Shown here piece by piece: positions 7,805-16,200 of a stretch of 16,597 nt of DNA. Numbering within the stretch: the stretch's first letter is position 1; each line of letters starts with the position of its first letter. The notes below the pieces were generated by a model that saw only the letters and a program-made list of their open reading frames with translations, did no database searches and was not told the origin of the DNA. Source of the stretch: Desulfobulbus sp. (GTDB lineage Bacteria; Desulfobacterota; Desulfobulbia; Desulfobulbales; Desulfobulbaceae); contig JAQUEZ010000128.1 of NCBI GenBank assembly GCA_028684915.1, positions 1 through 16,597 on the forward strand. Direction: 5' to 3'. Made by a program: the position numbers and the translations under genes.

Positions 7805-8399
7805 ATTCCTTGCTGCCCTATGGATCATCACCTGTACCACCCAAGTGCTGGCAGCGCATACCCGGTTGGAACCGGTGGGACGGACCTATCCCATCGTCGA
7901 ACAGGACATCACCAAAGAGCTTCAGCAGAAATCAACCACGATTGACCTCGATGCCCTGTTCAACACCCACAACCGTTATCAACCGGCCAACCTGCATACG
8001 CTACCCCGGGCGGCAAGCGATCGGGTGTTCACCGTCGACCTGACCCATACCCTCGACCATGACATCAAGGATAGCCAGGGTAACCTGCTCTATCCCCAGG
8101 GCTTCAGTTTCAATCCCTTGCAATATGCCGGGTTGAGCGGCGGACTGGTGGTCATTGACGGCAGTGACCCGGAGCAGATCCAATGGTTCAAGGGGTCTCC
8201 TTATTTTCAGAATCACCGGGCCATTCTTTTGCTCTCCGGTGGCTATGCGAATGAGTTGAAACAAGCGTTGCAGCGTCCGGTCTATTACCTGACCCATGAC
8301 ATTGCCGCCCGGCTTCAGCTCAAGGCATTGCCTTCGGTGGTGGTTGAGCAGGACAACAAGCTGACCGTTCGGGAGGTGCGCCTTGCAACACAGCGTTAG
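7794..8399 (+). CDS. traW: Type-F conjugative transfer protein TraW
   Basis: The 201-residue product (F TraW is about 210) has a signal peptide (cleavage near VLA at residue 20). The mature start RTYPIVEQDI fits the TraW signature (G-x-x-xPI-x-E-x-D). The C-terminal half (about 115-195) resembles the TrbC-type thioredoxin-like fold shared by TraW. TraW acts in the periplasm during pilus assembly, with TrbC and TraU. The ATG at 7794 lies inside the last codons of traC (11-base overlap), with GGAGGG at 7782-7787, six bases ahead. Position directly after traC is as in F, except that trbI is not between them. Confidence 0.9.
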   Translation: MDSKFLAALWIITCTTQVLAAHTRLEPVGRTYPIVEQDITKELQQKSTTIDLDALFNTHNRYQPANLHTLPRAASDRVFTVDLTHTLDHDIKDSQGNLLYPQGFSFNPLQYAGLSGGLVVIDGSDPEQIQWFKGSPYFQNHRAILLLSGGYANELKQALQRPVYYLTHDIAARLQLKALPSVVVEQDNKLTVREVRLATQR

Positions 8400-9297
8400 C
8401 AGATTTTTGGTGCTCTGCATTCTCCTGGCCCCTTCGCCGTCCTTGGCCAAGTCGGGAACTTCCTTCAATCCGATTACCGATATTCATTGGGGCGAGATTG
8501 ATTTTACCATCGAGGGGGTGTGCTTCTGTCCGCGCCCACCACCCGTCTTTATGGAGACCGGAATAATCGTCAGTTATTGGGAGCCCTTTCTGCTCCTGGA
8601 CACTTCATCGATTGCCTTTTACTCGGCAATGCTGGGCAGTTCGGTTGGCGGAACCTTAACCGATGAACTTGGGGGCAAGAATAAAAGCTCGGATGCAGTC
8701 GATATCGCCAATGAGTCCACCTTTGCCCAGTCGCACGCCTTCCTCTTGCCCCTGATGGCGGGGATCTGTCAGCGTGACGATTACGGCACCTGGTGGAGCG
8801 AGTATGACGCCATGTGGCAAAACGATGAACTGGCCGCTTTGCTCACGCCCGAGGTCTCCCTCTTTGCCAATAAGGCCATGGTCATGGCCTGCATGGCCGA
8901 TGCTACCGCCGCCAATGCCGGTTGGCCGCTGGATGCCATGCCCTGGTGCGTCGGCAGTGGCGGTTCGGCCTATCCCATGACCGGCCATGTCGACAACGAC
9001 AACATCGTTCAGGCCAATGCCACCGCTGCCTACCGGATGCTCTACAAGCTCAACCGCATCGGTATGATCTGTGATCCCTCTCCGATCTGCGGCTGCATGT
9101 ACACCCCGGTTTGGATCAAGAGCCATTATAAGATGAATGTGGCCAGGCCCGGGATTCGGGGAGTGCATCCCATCGGCCGGGCGACCTCTACCTATGATTC
9201 CGGACTCAATCCGCCCTACATGGGGGCCCAGGGTTCCAATGACGAGTTTCTCTGGGTGGTCTACCGCATGCAACGGTGCTGCACATGCTGCGAATGA
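8383..9297 (+). CDS. traU: Conjugal transfer pilus assembly / mating-pair protein TraU
   Basis: The 304-residue product (F TraU about 330) has a signal peptide and the cysteine-rich TraU pattern: EGVCFCPRPPP (47-57), CQRDDYGTWW, MPWCVGSGG, and a CDPSPICGCM cluster with a PVWIKSHYK segment near residue 250. The C-terminus ends in a CCTCC-containing stretch. The family acts in DNA transfer and mating-pair formation in the periplasm, and the many cysteines require disulfide formation. The start is TTG at 8383, which overlaps the traW stop and has GGGAGG at 8371-8376, six bases ahead; there is no in-frame ATG before the signal sequence. Later TTG/GTG codons (8407, 8410) would shorten the signal. 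Confidence 0.94.
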   Translation: MQHSVSRFLVLCILLAPSPSLAKSGTSFNPITDIHWGEIDFTIEGVCFCPRPPPVFMETGIIVSYWEPFLLLDTSSIAFYSAMLGSSVGGTLTDELGGKNKSSDAVDIANESTFAQSHAFLLPLMAGICQRDDYGTWWSEYDAMWQNDELAALLTPEVSLFANKAMVMACMADATAANAGWPLDAMPWCVGSGGSAYPMTGHVDNDNIVQANATAAYRMLYKLNRIGMICDPSPICGCMYTPVWIKSHYKMNVARPGIRGVHPIGRATSTYDSGLNPPYMGAQGSNDEFLWVVYRMQRCCTCCE

Positions 9298-10025
9298 GTT
9301 GGAGGATACTTCCGGTGGTACTGACAATCGCCCTCTTTCAGGGCGTTTTGGCGGAAGAACGCAAGGAAGCCGGAGAACTGGTGGAGAAGGCGGTCGAGAA
9401 GGCCCGTAAACTCAGTGAGACCATGCATCTGCCAGAGAATGCTCATAACGACAAGGGACAGGTAGCAGCTCAGCAAACAGCGAAAGAATACAACTCGCCT
9501 GAGTTCCAGCATAAGCTCCGTTGTCAGATGGAAAGGATTCAGCAAAGCGGTCCGCAACAGGAACAAGCGATGAAAACGCAGGACAACAGTACGCTCACCG
9601 CCCAGGAGTCGGTCTATCTCTTCCTTTCCAGCTCCGTGCCCGAGGCGGTGGTGAATCGCTACTTGATCGATATTGGCCGAACCGGCGAACAACGGATTGT
9701 GCCTGTTCTGTTTGGTCTGCCGCAGGGATTGGCAGGCAAACGCCTCAATGCCGACTATTTCAGCCGGGTGATGCAGGCTGACCCGAAATGCCAGGATACT
9801 CCCAAATCTCCTTGTCAGCGGCTGGCAGTGCCGCTCAAGGTCAACCCGGAGTTGTTTATCCGATACATCATCAGCGAAGTGCCGGCCCTGATCTATGACA
9901 ACGGTCAGGACTCCTGGTTAATTCATGGGGAGGCGGAGTTGGCCTACCTGCTGGAAAAGATCGGCAAGGCGGCCAACAGTCCCACGTTTGCCGGCATCAG
10001 TGCCCGATTGCGAGGTCGTCAGTGA
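9294..10025 (+). CDS. trbC: Type-F pilus assembly protein TrbC
   Basis: The 243-residue product (F TrbC about 212) has a signal peptide (cleavage after VLA, residue 20), a charged helical segment (about 21-45) and a C-terminal domain with the TrbC signatures: ESVYLFLSSSVPEAVV (105-120), corresponding to YxFvSfSMP, and VNPELFIRYIISEVPALI (183-200), corresponding to a VxPxLFxxYxVxxVPt motif. It is periplasmic and works with TraW in pilus extension. The ATG at 9294 is chosen because it overlaps the traU stop as ATGA; ATG 9285 and GTG 9276 further up would only add a few residues. The gene follows traU as in F. Confidence 0.9.
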   Translation: MSWRILPVVLTIALFQGVLAEERKEAGELVEKAVEKARKLSETMHLPENAHNDKGQVAAQQTAKEYNSPEFQHKLRCQMERIQQSGPQQEQAMKTQDNSTLTAQESVYLFLSSSVPEAVVNRYLIDIGRTGEQRIVPVLFGLPQGLAGKRLNADYFSRVMQADPKCQDTPKSPCQRLAVPLKVNPELFIRYIISEVPALIYDNGQDSWLIHGEAELAYLLEKIGKAANSPTFAGISARLRGRQ

Positions 10026-10351
10026 ACGAACATATCGAAGAACGCCAAACGGCAAATGTTGTCGCTTCCCCCGGCTACCTGGAGGTAATCGGTATTGTCC
10101 TGGTCATCGTTCTTGGGCTGCTCTTTGCCTACGACCGCTTCCTTGTCCCCAAGGTGAAGGTCGCCGATTTGAAAGGCTACCTGCAGGAACAGAAGACCTT
10201 GCTCGCTGCCGGAACCATCACCGAGGACCAGTGGAAACGAAATCTCGACACTCTGGAGCAGGTATTCAGGGAACAACCTTCTCGCCAACTGATCATCCTC
10301 AAGGATGTGGTGCTGCATCATGACCCGGATACTGAAATCAAGCTCAAGTAG
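10022..10351 (+). CDS. TrbI-like inner-membrane protein of the F-type system
   Basis: The 109-residue product has one transmembrane helix (about 20-37) and a small periplasmic domain of charged helices that ends in a short hydrophobic strand (LIILKDVV, about 91-98). F TrbI has the same layout: one N-terminal helix, a helical domain and a final strand, about 128 residues, and it influences pilus outgrowth and retraction. The similarity is in plan and in a few positions only, so the name is tentative. It starts with GTG at 10022, overlapping the trbC stop as GTGA, with GAGG at 10011-10014. In F, trbI lies between traC and traW; here it is after trbC and overlaps the peptidase gene by 32 bases. 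Confidence 0.6.
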   Translation: MNEHIEERQTANVVASPGYLEVIGIVLVIVLGLLFAYDRFLVPKVKVADLKGYLQEQKTLLAAGTITEDQWKRNLDTLEQVFREQPSRQLIILKDVVLHHDPDTEIKLK

Positions 10352-10847
10352 ACCATGGTGGCAGTTGAACCGGCGGGAACGGGCTGTAGCCATCGTCTTT
10401 CTCGCCTTTATCCTGGTCGGCTCCTGGTTGCCCGGCCGCATTACCGTGGCCACCAGTGGTTCTCTCGATCATCGGGTCTTCTTTCTGCTCCCTGCTCCAG
10501 CCAAGGTGGAGTTGGGCGACTACCTGGTCTTTCGCCACCAGGGCCTCTCGCAGATGCAGCAGGGACTCCGTGGCGATCATGACCAGATGATTAAGAAGGT
10601 GGGCTGCCTTTCAGGTGATCAACTGACCACAAATGAAGCAAACCACTTTTTCTGCAACGGCAGGCCGCTGGGGCAGGCCCTGGAAGCCGACAGCAAGGGC
10701 CGCCCCTTGCCCATGTTTTCCTTCAACGGTCTGGTTCCAGCGGACAAGTTGTTCATGGTCGGCACCCATCCCCGCAGTTATGACAGCAAATACTATGGGT
10801 TCATCGATGTACATGAGATCAGCCACCAGGCGCTGCCGCTTTGGTAG
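10320..10847 (+). CDS. S26-family signal peptidase (TraF/TrhF-like), putative pilin-processing enzyme
   Basis: The 175-residue product has a membrane anchor (about 22-38) and an S26 peptidase domain. The likely nucleophile is Ser48 in TSGSLDHR, matching the S-[LVM]-P box, with Asp in place of Pro. The general-base Lys92 lies in MIKKVGCLSGD (90-100), which matches the KRVxGxPGD box. FMVGTHPRSYDSKYYGFID is box E (VxGDNRxxSxDSRxxG). Related enzymes in RP4 (TraF) and R27 (TrhP/TrhF-type) cut and cyclise the pilin; F itself lacks one. The ATG at 10320 is inside the trbI-like gene and has no strong ribosome site; TTG at 10365 is a possible alternative. Its substrate is inferred to be the TraA pilin. 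Confidence 0.85.
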   Translation: MTRILKSSSSRPWWQLNRRERAVAIVFLAFILVGSWLPGRITVATSGSLDHRVFFLLPAPAKVELGDYLVFRHQGLSQMQQGLRGDHDQMIKKVGCLSGDQLTTNEANHFFCNGRPLGQALEADSKGRPLPMFSFNGLVPADKLFMVGTHPRSYDSKYYGFIDVHEISHQALPLW

Positions 10848-11754
10848 TTATGGGTTATGCCTGGCATTGCTGGCAACGCCAGTCTGGGCCGGGGACTCTA
10901 TGCCCTCGGCAGCTACTAGCTTCTATCAGGAGAGCAAGCACGGATGGTTCTGGTACGAGGATCCGGCTCCGGTGGTCGAAGAGGAGCGGGAGATGCCGGT
11001 AACTGAGCCCAAGGCTGTCCCTTTATCTCGTGAGGTGTCCCTGTCTCACTATTCCACAGAAACCCTGTGGAACATGCATCCGGATGATTTTCAGCAGTTG
11101 CTCAATGGCCTACAGAAGAAGGCGGTCCAGTATCCGACCGAGCAGAACATCCTTGAATATCTCTCCATCCAGGACATTGCCCGGCGCAAGGCCCTTGCCT
11201 ATGCCAATGCCACCCAGTACGTCACCCAGAAACGGGCCGACCTGTTCAACATCAACCAGGTCTATCCCACCTCCAGCCCTGGAGCGGTGGCCCGGGTGCA
11301 AATGCAGCAGGAGGAGATCGCCGGCACCATCCGCGAGGCCAAGGATGATCATGCCCTGCTGTTCTTTGCCGCTGCCGGCTGCGGCTTCTGTGAGAAGCAG
11401 GCCCAGATCCTGGCCTACTTTGTCGACAAGTACGGCTGGCAGGTCAAGCCGGTGGACATTGAACGTGAGCCCAATATCGCCCTGCGTTTCAACATTACCA
11501 CCACACCCACCTTGCTGCTGATCAGGCAGGATCGGGAGGCCTCGATGCGGATCGCCACCGGTGTGGCCACCCTGCCGGAGATCGAGCGCAACCTCTACCA
11601 GGCAATTCGCTCCATACGGGGTGACACCTCCGTGGAATCGTTCACCACTTACGATTTTCAGAAGGGCAGCGCCCTGGATCCGACCTCGATCCTGAAGATT
11701 CAGACACCCTGGCAGGCTAACAGTCCAGTCAACAAGTCACCCATAAGGCCATAA
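10813..11754 (+). CDS. traF: Conjugal transfer TraF, periplasmic thioredoxin-fold protein with CxxC
   Basis: The 313-residue product (F TraF about 247) has a signal peptide (cleavage after PVWA). The mature part contains the family signature GWFWYEDP and a helical N-terminal domain (about 60-165), then a thioredoxin-like domain with active-site Cys190-Gly-Phe-Cys193 (AGCGFCEKQA) and the cis-proline strand TTTPTLLL (about 233-240). F TraF lacks the CxxC, whereas this one has it, so it is probably a disulfide isomerase or oxidase for the cysteine-rich TraU, TraH and TraV. No separate trbB or dsbC gene is in the cluster. The ATG at 10813 overlaps the peptidase gene by 35 bases; only this start keeps the signal peptide. 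No clear ribosome site is present, so coupling is likely. Confidence 0.9.
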   Translation: MRSATRRCRFGSYGLCLALLATPVWAGDSMPSAATSFYQESKHGWFWYEDPAPVVEEEREMPVTEPKAVPLSREVSLSHYSTETLWNMHPDDFQQLLNGLQKKAVQYPTEQNILEYLSIQDIARRKALAYANATQYVTQKRADLFNINQVYPTSSPGAVARVQMQQEEIAGTIREAKDDHALLFFAAAGCGFCEKQAQILAYFVDKYGWQVKPVDIEREPNIALRFNITTTPTLLLIRQDREASMRIATGVATLPEIERNLYQAIRSIRGDTSVESFTTYDFQKGSALDPTSILKIQTPWQANSPVNKSPIRP

Positions 11755-11756
11755 CC

Positions 11757-13190
11757 ATGAGAACAGCATTCCTTTCCGCCATTGTCGCTGTGACCCTCTT
11801 CGCCCAAACGGCGCAGGCCGGTTGGGTCGACGACTGGCTGCAGCAGCATGCCGGAAGCACCCCCAACTATTTCAGCGGGCAGCAGCGTGGCTATTACTCC
11901 GGCGGCAGCTTCTCCGGCCGTTGGCACAGTACCGCCGAATATCCGGTCACCGTGGAGGTGCCCCGGATCAAGAGCGGTTGCGGCGGCATCGATGTGTTTA
12001 TGGGCGGCTTCAGCTTCATGAACACCGATTACCTGGTCAACAAACTCCAGGCCATCCTCTCGGGTGCCCCGGCGGTGGCCTTTGATCTGGCCTTGAAGAC
12101 GCTCTGCGAGCAGTGCTCAAACACCATCAAGAACTTCGAGGCCCTGGCGGATAAATTGAACTCCATGCAGTTGGATGAGTGTTCTGCCTCCAAGGAGCTG
12201 GTGGGGATCGTGGCCAACGAAAACGGTTTTCATTCCTCCGAGGTGATGCGGGAGAAACTTGGCACCGCCATCAAGGAGAACAAGCTGGTCAGCGGCACGG
12301 CCGAGATGTGGGATATCCTTACCAAGCAGGACCGGGCCAACAACAATCAGCCTCAGTCGGCCGATGTGGCGGCTGTAACCAGCGGCTGCAATGCCGACAT
12401 GACCAACATCTTCCTGGCCGGTGGCTCGCTGCTCGCCAATGTCGGTTCGCGGATGAGCATCCCGGCCAGCCATATCGATCTGATTCGAGGACTGGTAGGG
12501 GACGTGCAGTTGGAAGGCCCTGCCAATGCATATCGCATTTCGACCATCCCGCCCTGTCCGCAGAATAATCCGGATGACATCAAGGCCTTCACAGAAGGCG
12601 CAGTCTACATCAAGAGTACAACCGGCACCTGTAGCCAGATCAACGATGCCAACCGGGACCTGGTCGCCCACATCAGCACCACCCTGAATAGTATTGCCGA
12701 CAAGGTGGAGAACAAGGGGACGCTCACCGCCACCGAGCAGACCGTTCTTGAGTCCAACCCGCTGGCCACCCTGCCGATCCTCAAAACCGCGGTGGGCACC
12801 AGCACCCGTGCCACGATCATCCCCGGCCTGGCCGACATCACCGCCAAGGCCTACAGCCTGCAGATGCTCTCCGATCTCTATCTCCGGGGTGAATCTATTG
12901 CCGCTAAGGCCAAGGAGGTGCTGGAGAAAAAAGTCGGCCCCTCCTCAGGTCAAGGACCGGAGAAGTGCGCTGCCGTACTCTTTGCCGAACATGCCGATCA
13001 GAGTATCACCACCATGCTGGCGCGGATTCGAGCACTCAAGGAGTCGGCCAAGACCAGCTATATCGCGGCGGCCAACGAAATGAACACCACAGTTGCCTAT
13101 CTCAACCACATGCAGCGGATGGAGGTCCAGATGGCCGCCGAGATCACCCGACGCTATGGCAAGGACCTGGCAGCAAGGATGCAGTTGTGA
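11757..13190 (+). CDS. traH: Conjugative pilus assembly protein TraH
   Basis: The 477-residue product (F TraH 458) has a signal peptide (cleavage after AQA, residue 21) and the family signature RIKSGCGGIDVFMGGFSFMN (70-89). Helical segments of coiled-coil type occur in the middle and near the C-terminus (about 430-475). TraH interacts with TraF, TraU and TrbI in the outer-membrane-proximal complex that assembles and retracts the pilus. It starts two bases after the traF stop, at ATG 11757. Its last codons overlap a possible GTG start of traG. Confidence 0.94.
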   Translation: MRTAFLSAIVAVTLFAQTAQAGWVDDWLQQHAGSTPNYFSGQQRGYYSGGSFSGRWHSTAEYPVTVEVPRIKSGCGGIDVFMGGFSFMNTDYLVNKLQAILSGAPAVAFDLALKTLCEQCSNTIKNFEALADKLNSMQLDECSASKELVGIVANENGFHSSEVMREKLGTAIKENKLVSGTAEMWDILTKQDRANNNQPQSADVAAVTSGCNADMTNIFLAGGSLLANVGSRMSIPASHIDLIRGLVGDVQLEGPANAYRISTIPPCPQNNPDDIKAFTEGAVYIKSTTGTCSQINDANRDLVAHISTTLNSIADKVENKGTLTATEQTVLESNPLATLPILKTAVGTSTRATIIPGLADITAKAYSLQMLSDLYLRGESIAAKAKEVLEKKVGPSSGQGPEKCAAVLFAEHADQSITTMLARIRALKESAKTSYIAAANEMNTTVAYLNHMQRMEVQMAAEITRRYGKDLAARMQL

Positions 13191-13207
13191 TTAGCAGGAT
13201 AAACACG

Positions 13208-16200
13208 ATGAAGATGTGGGCGTTTATTCCACTGGTGTTGGTCACCATTCTGCTCTCGGTCAGTTCTGCCCTGGCCCTGGATATGGAGTATTACACCTAC
13301 GGGGGCTTCAATCCCATTGTTCAGGCCTTCATCCGCATTGCCCTGATCTTCAGCGATGCCAGTTATCAGGGACTCATTTTCGTGATGACGGTCATCGGCA
13401 TCATGGCCGGGGCAGCGGCCTGGATTGCCCGGGCCACCACCGGGGCCCGGATCATCCCGCTGACCTGGACCGTGCCAGTGGTTTTCGGAGCCATCGTCTA
13501 TCTCGCGGTCTTTGTGCCCAAGGGGCATATCACCGTCTATGACCCGGTGCTCAACCGGTTCCAGACGGTGGGCGATATCCCGGATGCCATCGTTTTCACC
13601 GCCGGCACCCTCAATCTGATCGAACGCGGTCTGGTGGATATCATCGACACCTCGGCGGCTCCGGATGCGGCCTATACCCAGACCGCAGGCGGTATTGGCT
13701 TCAAGGCCCTGGAGTCGGTCAAAGGCTCTTCGCCCAAGGACAACTATGCCCGCACCTCCATGATCCGCTACGTCAAGGACTGCGTCACCTTCGAATTGAT
13801 GCGGCCGGGAACCACCCTGTCCCTGGATGACCTGCGCAACACCAGCACTGATTTCCTGGTCAATCTCGCCCAGGCGGTCAACCCTTCCGTTTTCACTGTC
13901 TACTACGATGCCGCGAGTCCGGCCGGCACCGCCATGAGCTGTACCCAGGCCTGGAACAATCTGCAGCCGATCTATGCCACCGCTGCCAACTATGGCGAGT
14001 CGATCCGCAAGGTGTGCAGCAAATCCTACTACGATCCAAACAGCGCCACCGAGTTGACCACCTGCCGTAATCAAATTTCAAACACCCTCAACTTCACCAC
14101 CGGCACGGCGGTGACGCCGGAACGGATCATCCAGCAGCGGCAGATTGCCGAGATCCTCTACAACTTCTATTTCCAGGATGATGTCGAGACCTCAATGCTG
14201 ATGGAGAGCGACCGTAAGATCACCTCCTCCGGCCTTGGGATCGGCCTGACCATGAACGAGTGGATCCCGATCATCCGGGCGGTGATGACCGCCATTGCCA
14301 TCGGCGTGATCCCGTTTCTGGTGCTCTTTCTGCCCACCCCGATTGTCGGTAAGGCCGCCTCGGTGATGCTCGGCTTTTTTGTCTTCCTCTCCACCTGGGG
14401 CGTGACCGATGCGGTGATTCATGGGGCAGCCATGGATTATGCCGCCCGCAACTTCGAGGAGGTTCGGCAGTCAAGTCTCGGTGTCTATGCCATGGCAGCC
14501 CTGCCCTCGGTCTCCACCAAGATGCTGGCCATGTTCGGGGTCATCCGTTCTGCCGGCATCATGCTGGTGAGTCTGTTCTCGATGATGCTGATCCGCTTCG
14601 GTGGCCATGCCCTGGCCATGCTGGCCGGCAACCTGAGCAGTCTTGTCCAGGGAGCCGGGAGTCATGCCGGGGCCTTGTTGACCCCGGATGGACTTTCTTC
14701 CGCTATGCGTCAGCAAACCAAGGCCGCCGGCCTGTTGGACGGGATGGCCGAACATCGCTTTGCCAACCTGGCTGCCGCTGAGTCCTGGGGTCTCCACAAA
14801 TCCGTAGGCGGGCATACCGCTGCCATAAACGCCCGCAGGAACTTACAACAGTCGGGACAGATTACCCCCATGACCTCGCAGGGGGACTTTGCCACCATGA
14901 TGGCCTCGGCCAACCAGAGTGTCAGCACTGCCTCCGGGCCGGTGACCATCTCCACCGGCCCTGACGGAGCCGCGACCCGGATGCGGTCTGAATCAGTCAA
15001 CCCGGACGGTTCTTCCAGTGTCGTCACCCTTGGTCCTGGTGGGACTGGCACCCAGGAGGACATCCTTGCCGCCGGTAAGGCCTCTTACGTGGTGGATAGC
15101 GATGGAGCCAGAACCACCACCCAGGCCTCAGTTCATGGCCTTGATCCGGTCAAGGTGGGGGCTATGGCGGTACAGCAGAAGGTGGCTGGTGCTGCCAAGA
15201 CCCTGGGTAGTGACAGCAATTGGGGAATGCTCTGGCAGCAGGTGCAGAGGGATAGTCTTTCAGGTGGGACCAATCAGAGCTATTCCGACACGTTAAATAA
15301 TGCACTCAGAACTAGCTGGAAACGATCATTTAATGATCAGTCGAGTTTTATGCATACATTGGATGAGGCTACAAGAACAGAAATCCAAAGCCAGTTGGGG
15401 GTTGGAAATATTAAAGGATTTCGGATGGGTGCAAATGGACAGCTTTCAGTCGTAGGGACCGATGGAGAAGTTGCTAATTTCTCCGTTTCTGAAGACACGG
15501 CCAAAGCCTTTTCCAGGGACGAAGCCAAAGTGCGCTCTGAAGCAGTCGCTCAGACATTCAGCAATGGTCGTGGATTGGATTACCTCGCCAACGTAGCCAA
15601 ACGTATCGGCGCTACAGAGGCCTACTCCGTCATTGACGAGGCCCGGTCAATCAGTAGGTCACAGGAATCCTATGGTGCAGATCTGACCACGGCCTTGGTG
15701 AAGAATTACGCCCGAGAGCGGTATGGCGAGGAGTCCCCGGAGACGATCCGAAAAACCATCAGTGACTTCAACAGCTATGTCACGCAACATGGTGCAGCCG
15801 GTGTCAACAATATGCGTGACATTGTCAGTGGCTTTGTCAGCGGGCACGGATACGGCTGGGGCAGTACCCACTCAGAGGTACAAGGAACCATCCACAGCAC
15901 CCGAAATCGGATCCATGACCAAGGGCTGATGAAGAGTTATGTCGACCAGTCGGCCGGATCGGTTCGCTCCAACACCGCCGGCATCACCGAGGGAAGCATT
16001 CAACCTCCCGAAAGTCCCCTCCCATTACAAAAACCTGACGGGACGCGAACCATAACCGACGCGGATAATCTGCGGAGTGTCAATCGACATGAGGAATCAG
16101 GACAGGGCCGAATCCGTACTGATGCAAAAGGGATGGCCACAGAGGGGATTGGTAAGGTGTTTAAAGGGGTGGTGGACAGTCAGGGGAATCGACCGACATC

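Noticed and set aside
6539..7840. Long minus-strand open frame (433 residues) opposite traC
   Set aside because: It mirrors the strong codon bias of traC, has no recognisable domain, and the plus strand holds a clear VirB4 ATPase with Walker motifs.
10633..10812. Upstream extension of the traF frame
   Set aside because: It is the S26 peptidase gene read in another frame; the signal peptide begins at ATG 10813.
12965..13207. Upstream extension of the traG frame into traH
   Set aside because: The extra residues are traH read in another frame; the signal sequence begins at ATG 13208.
13154..14074. Long minus-strand open frame (306 residues) opposite traG
   Set aside because: Shadow of the GC-rich traG frame, with Gly/Asp-rich low-information composition and no start context.
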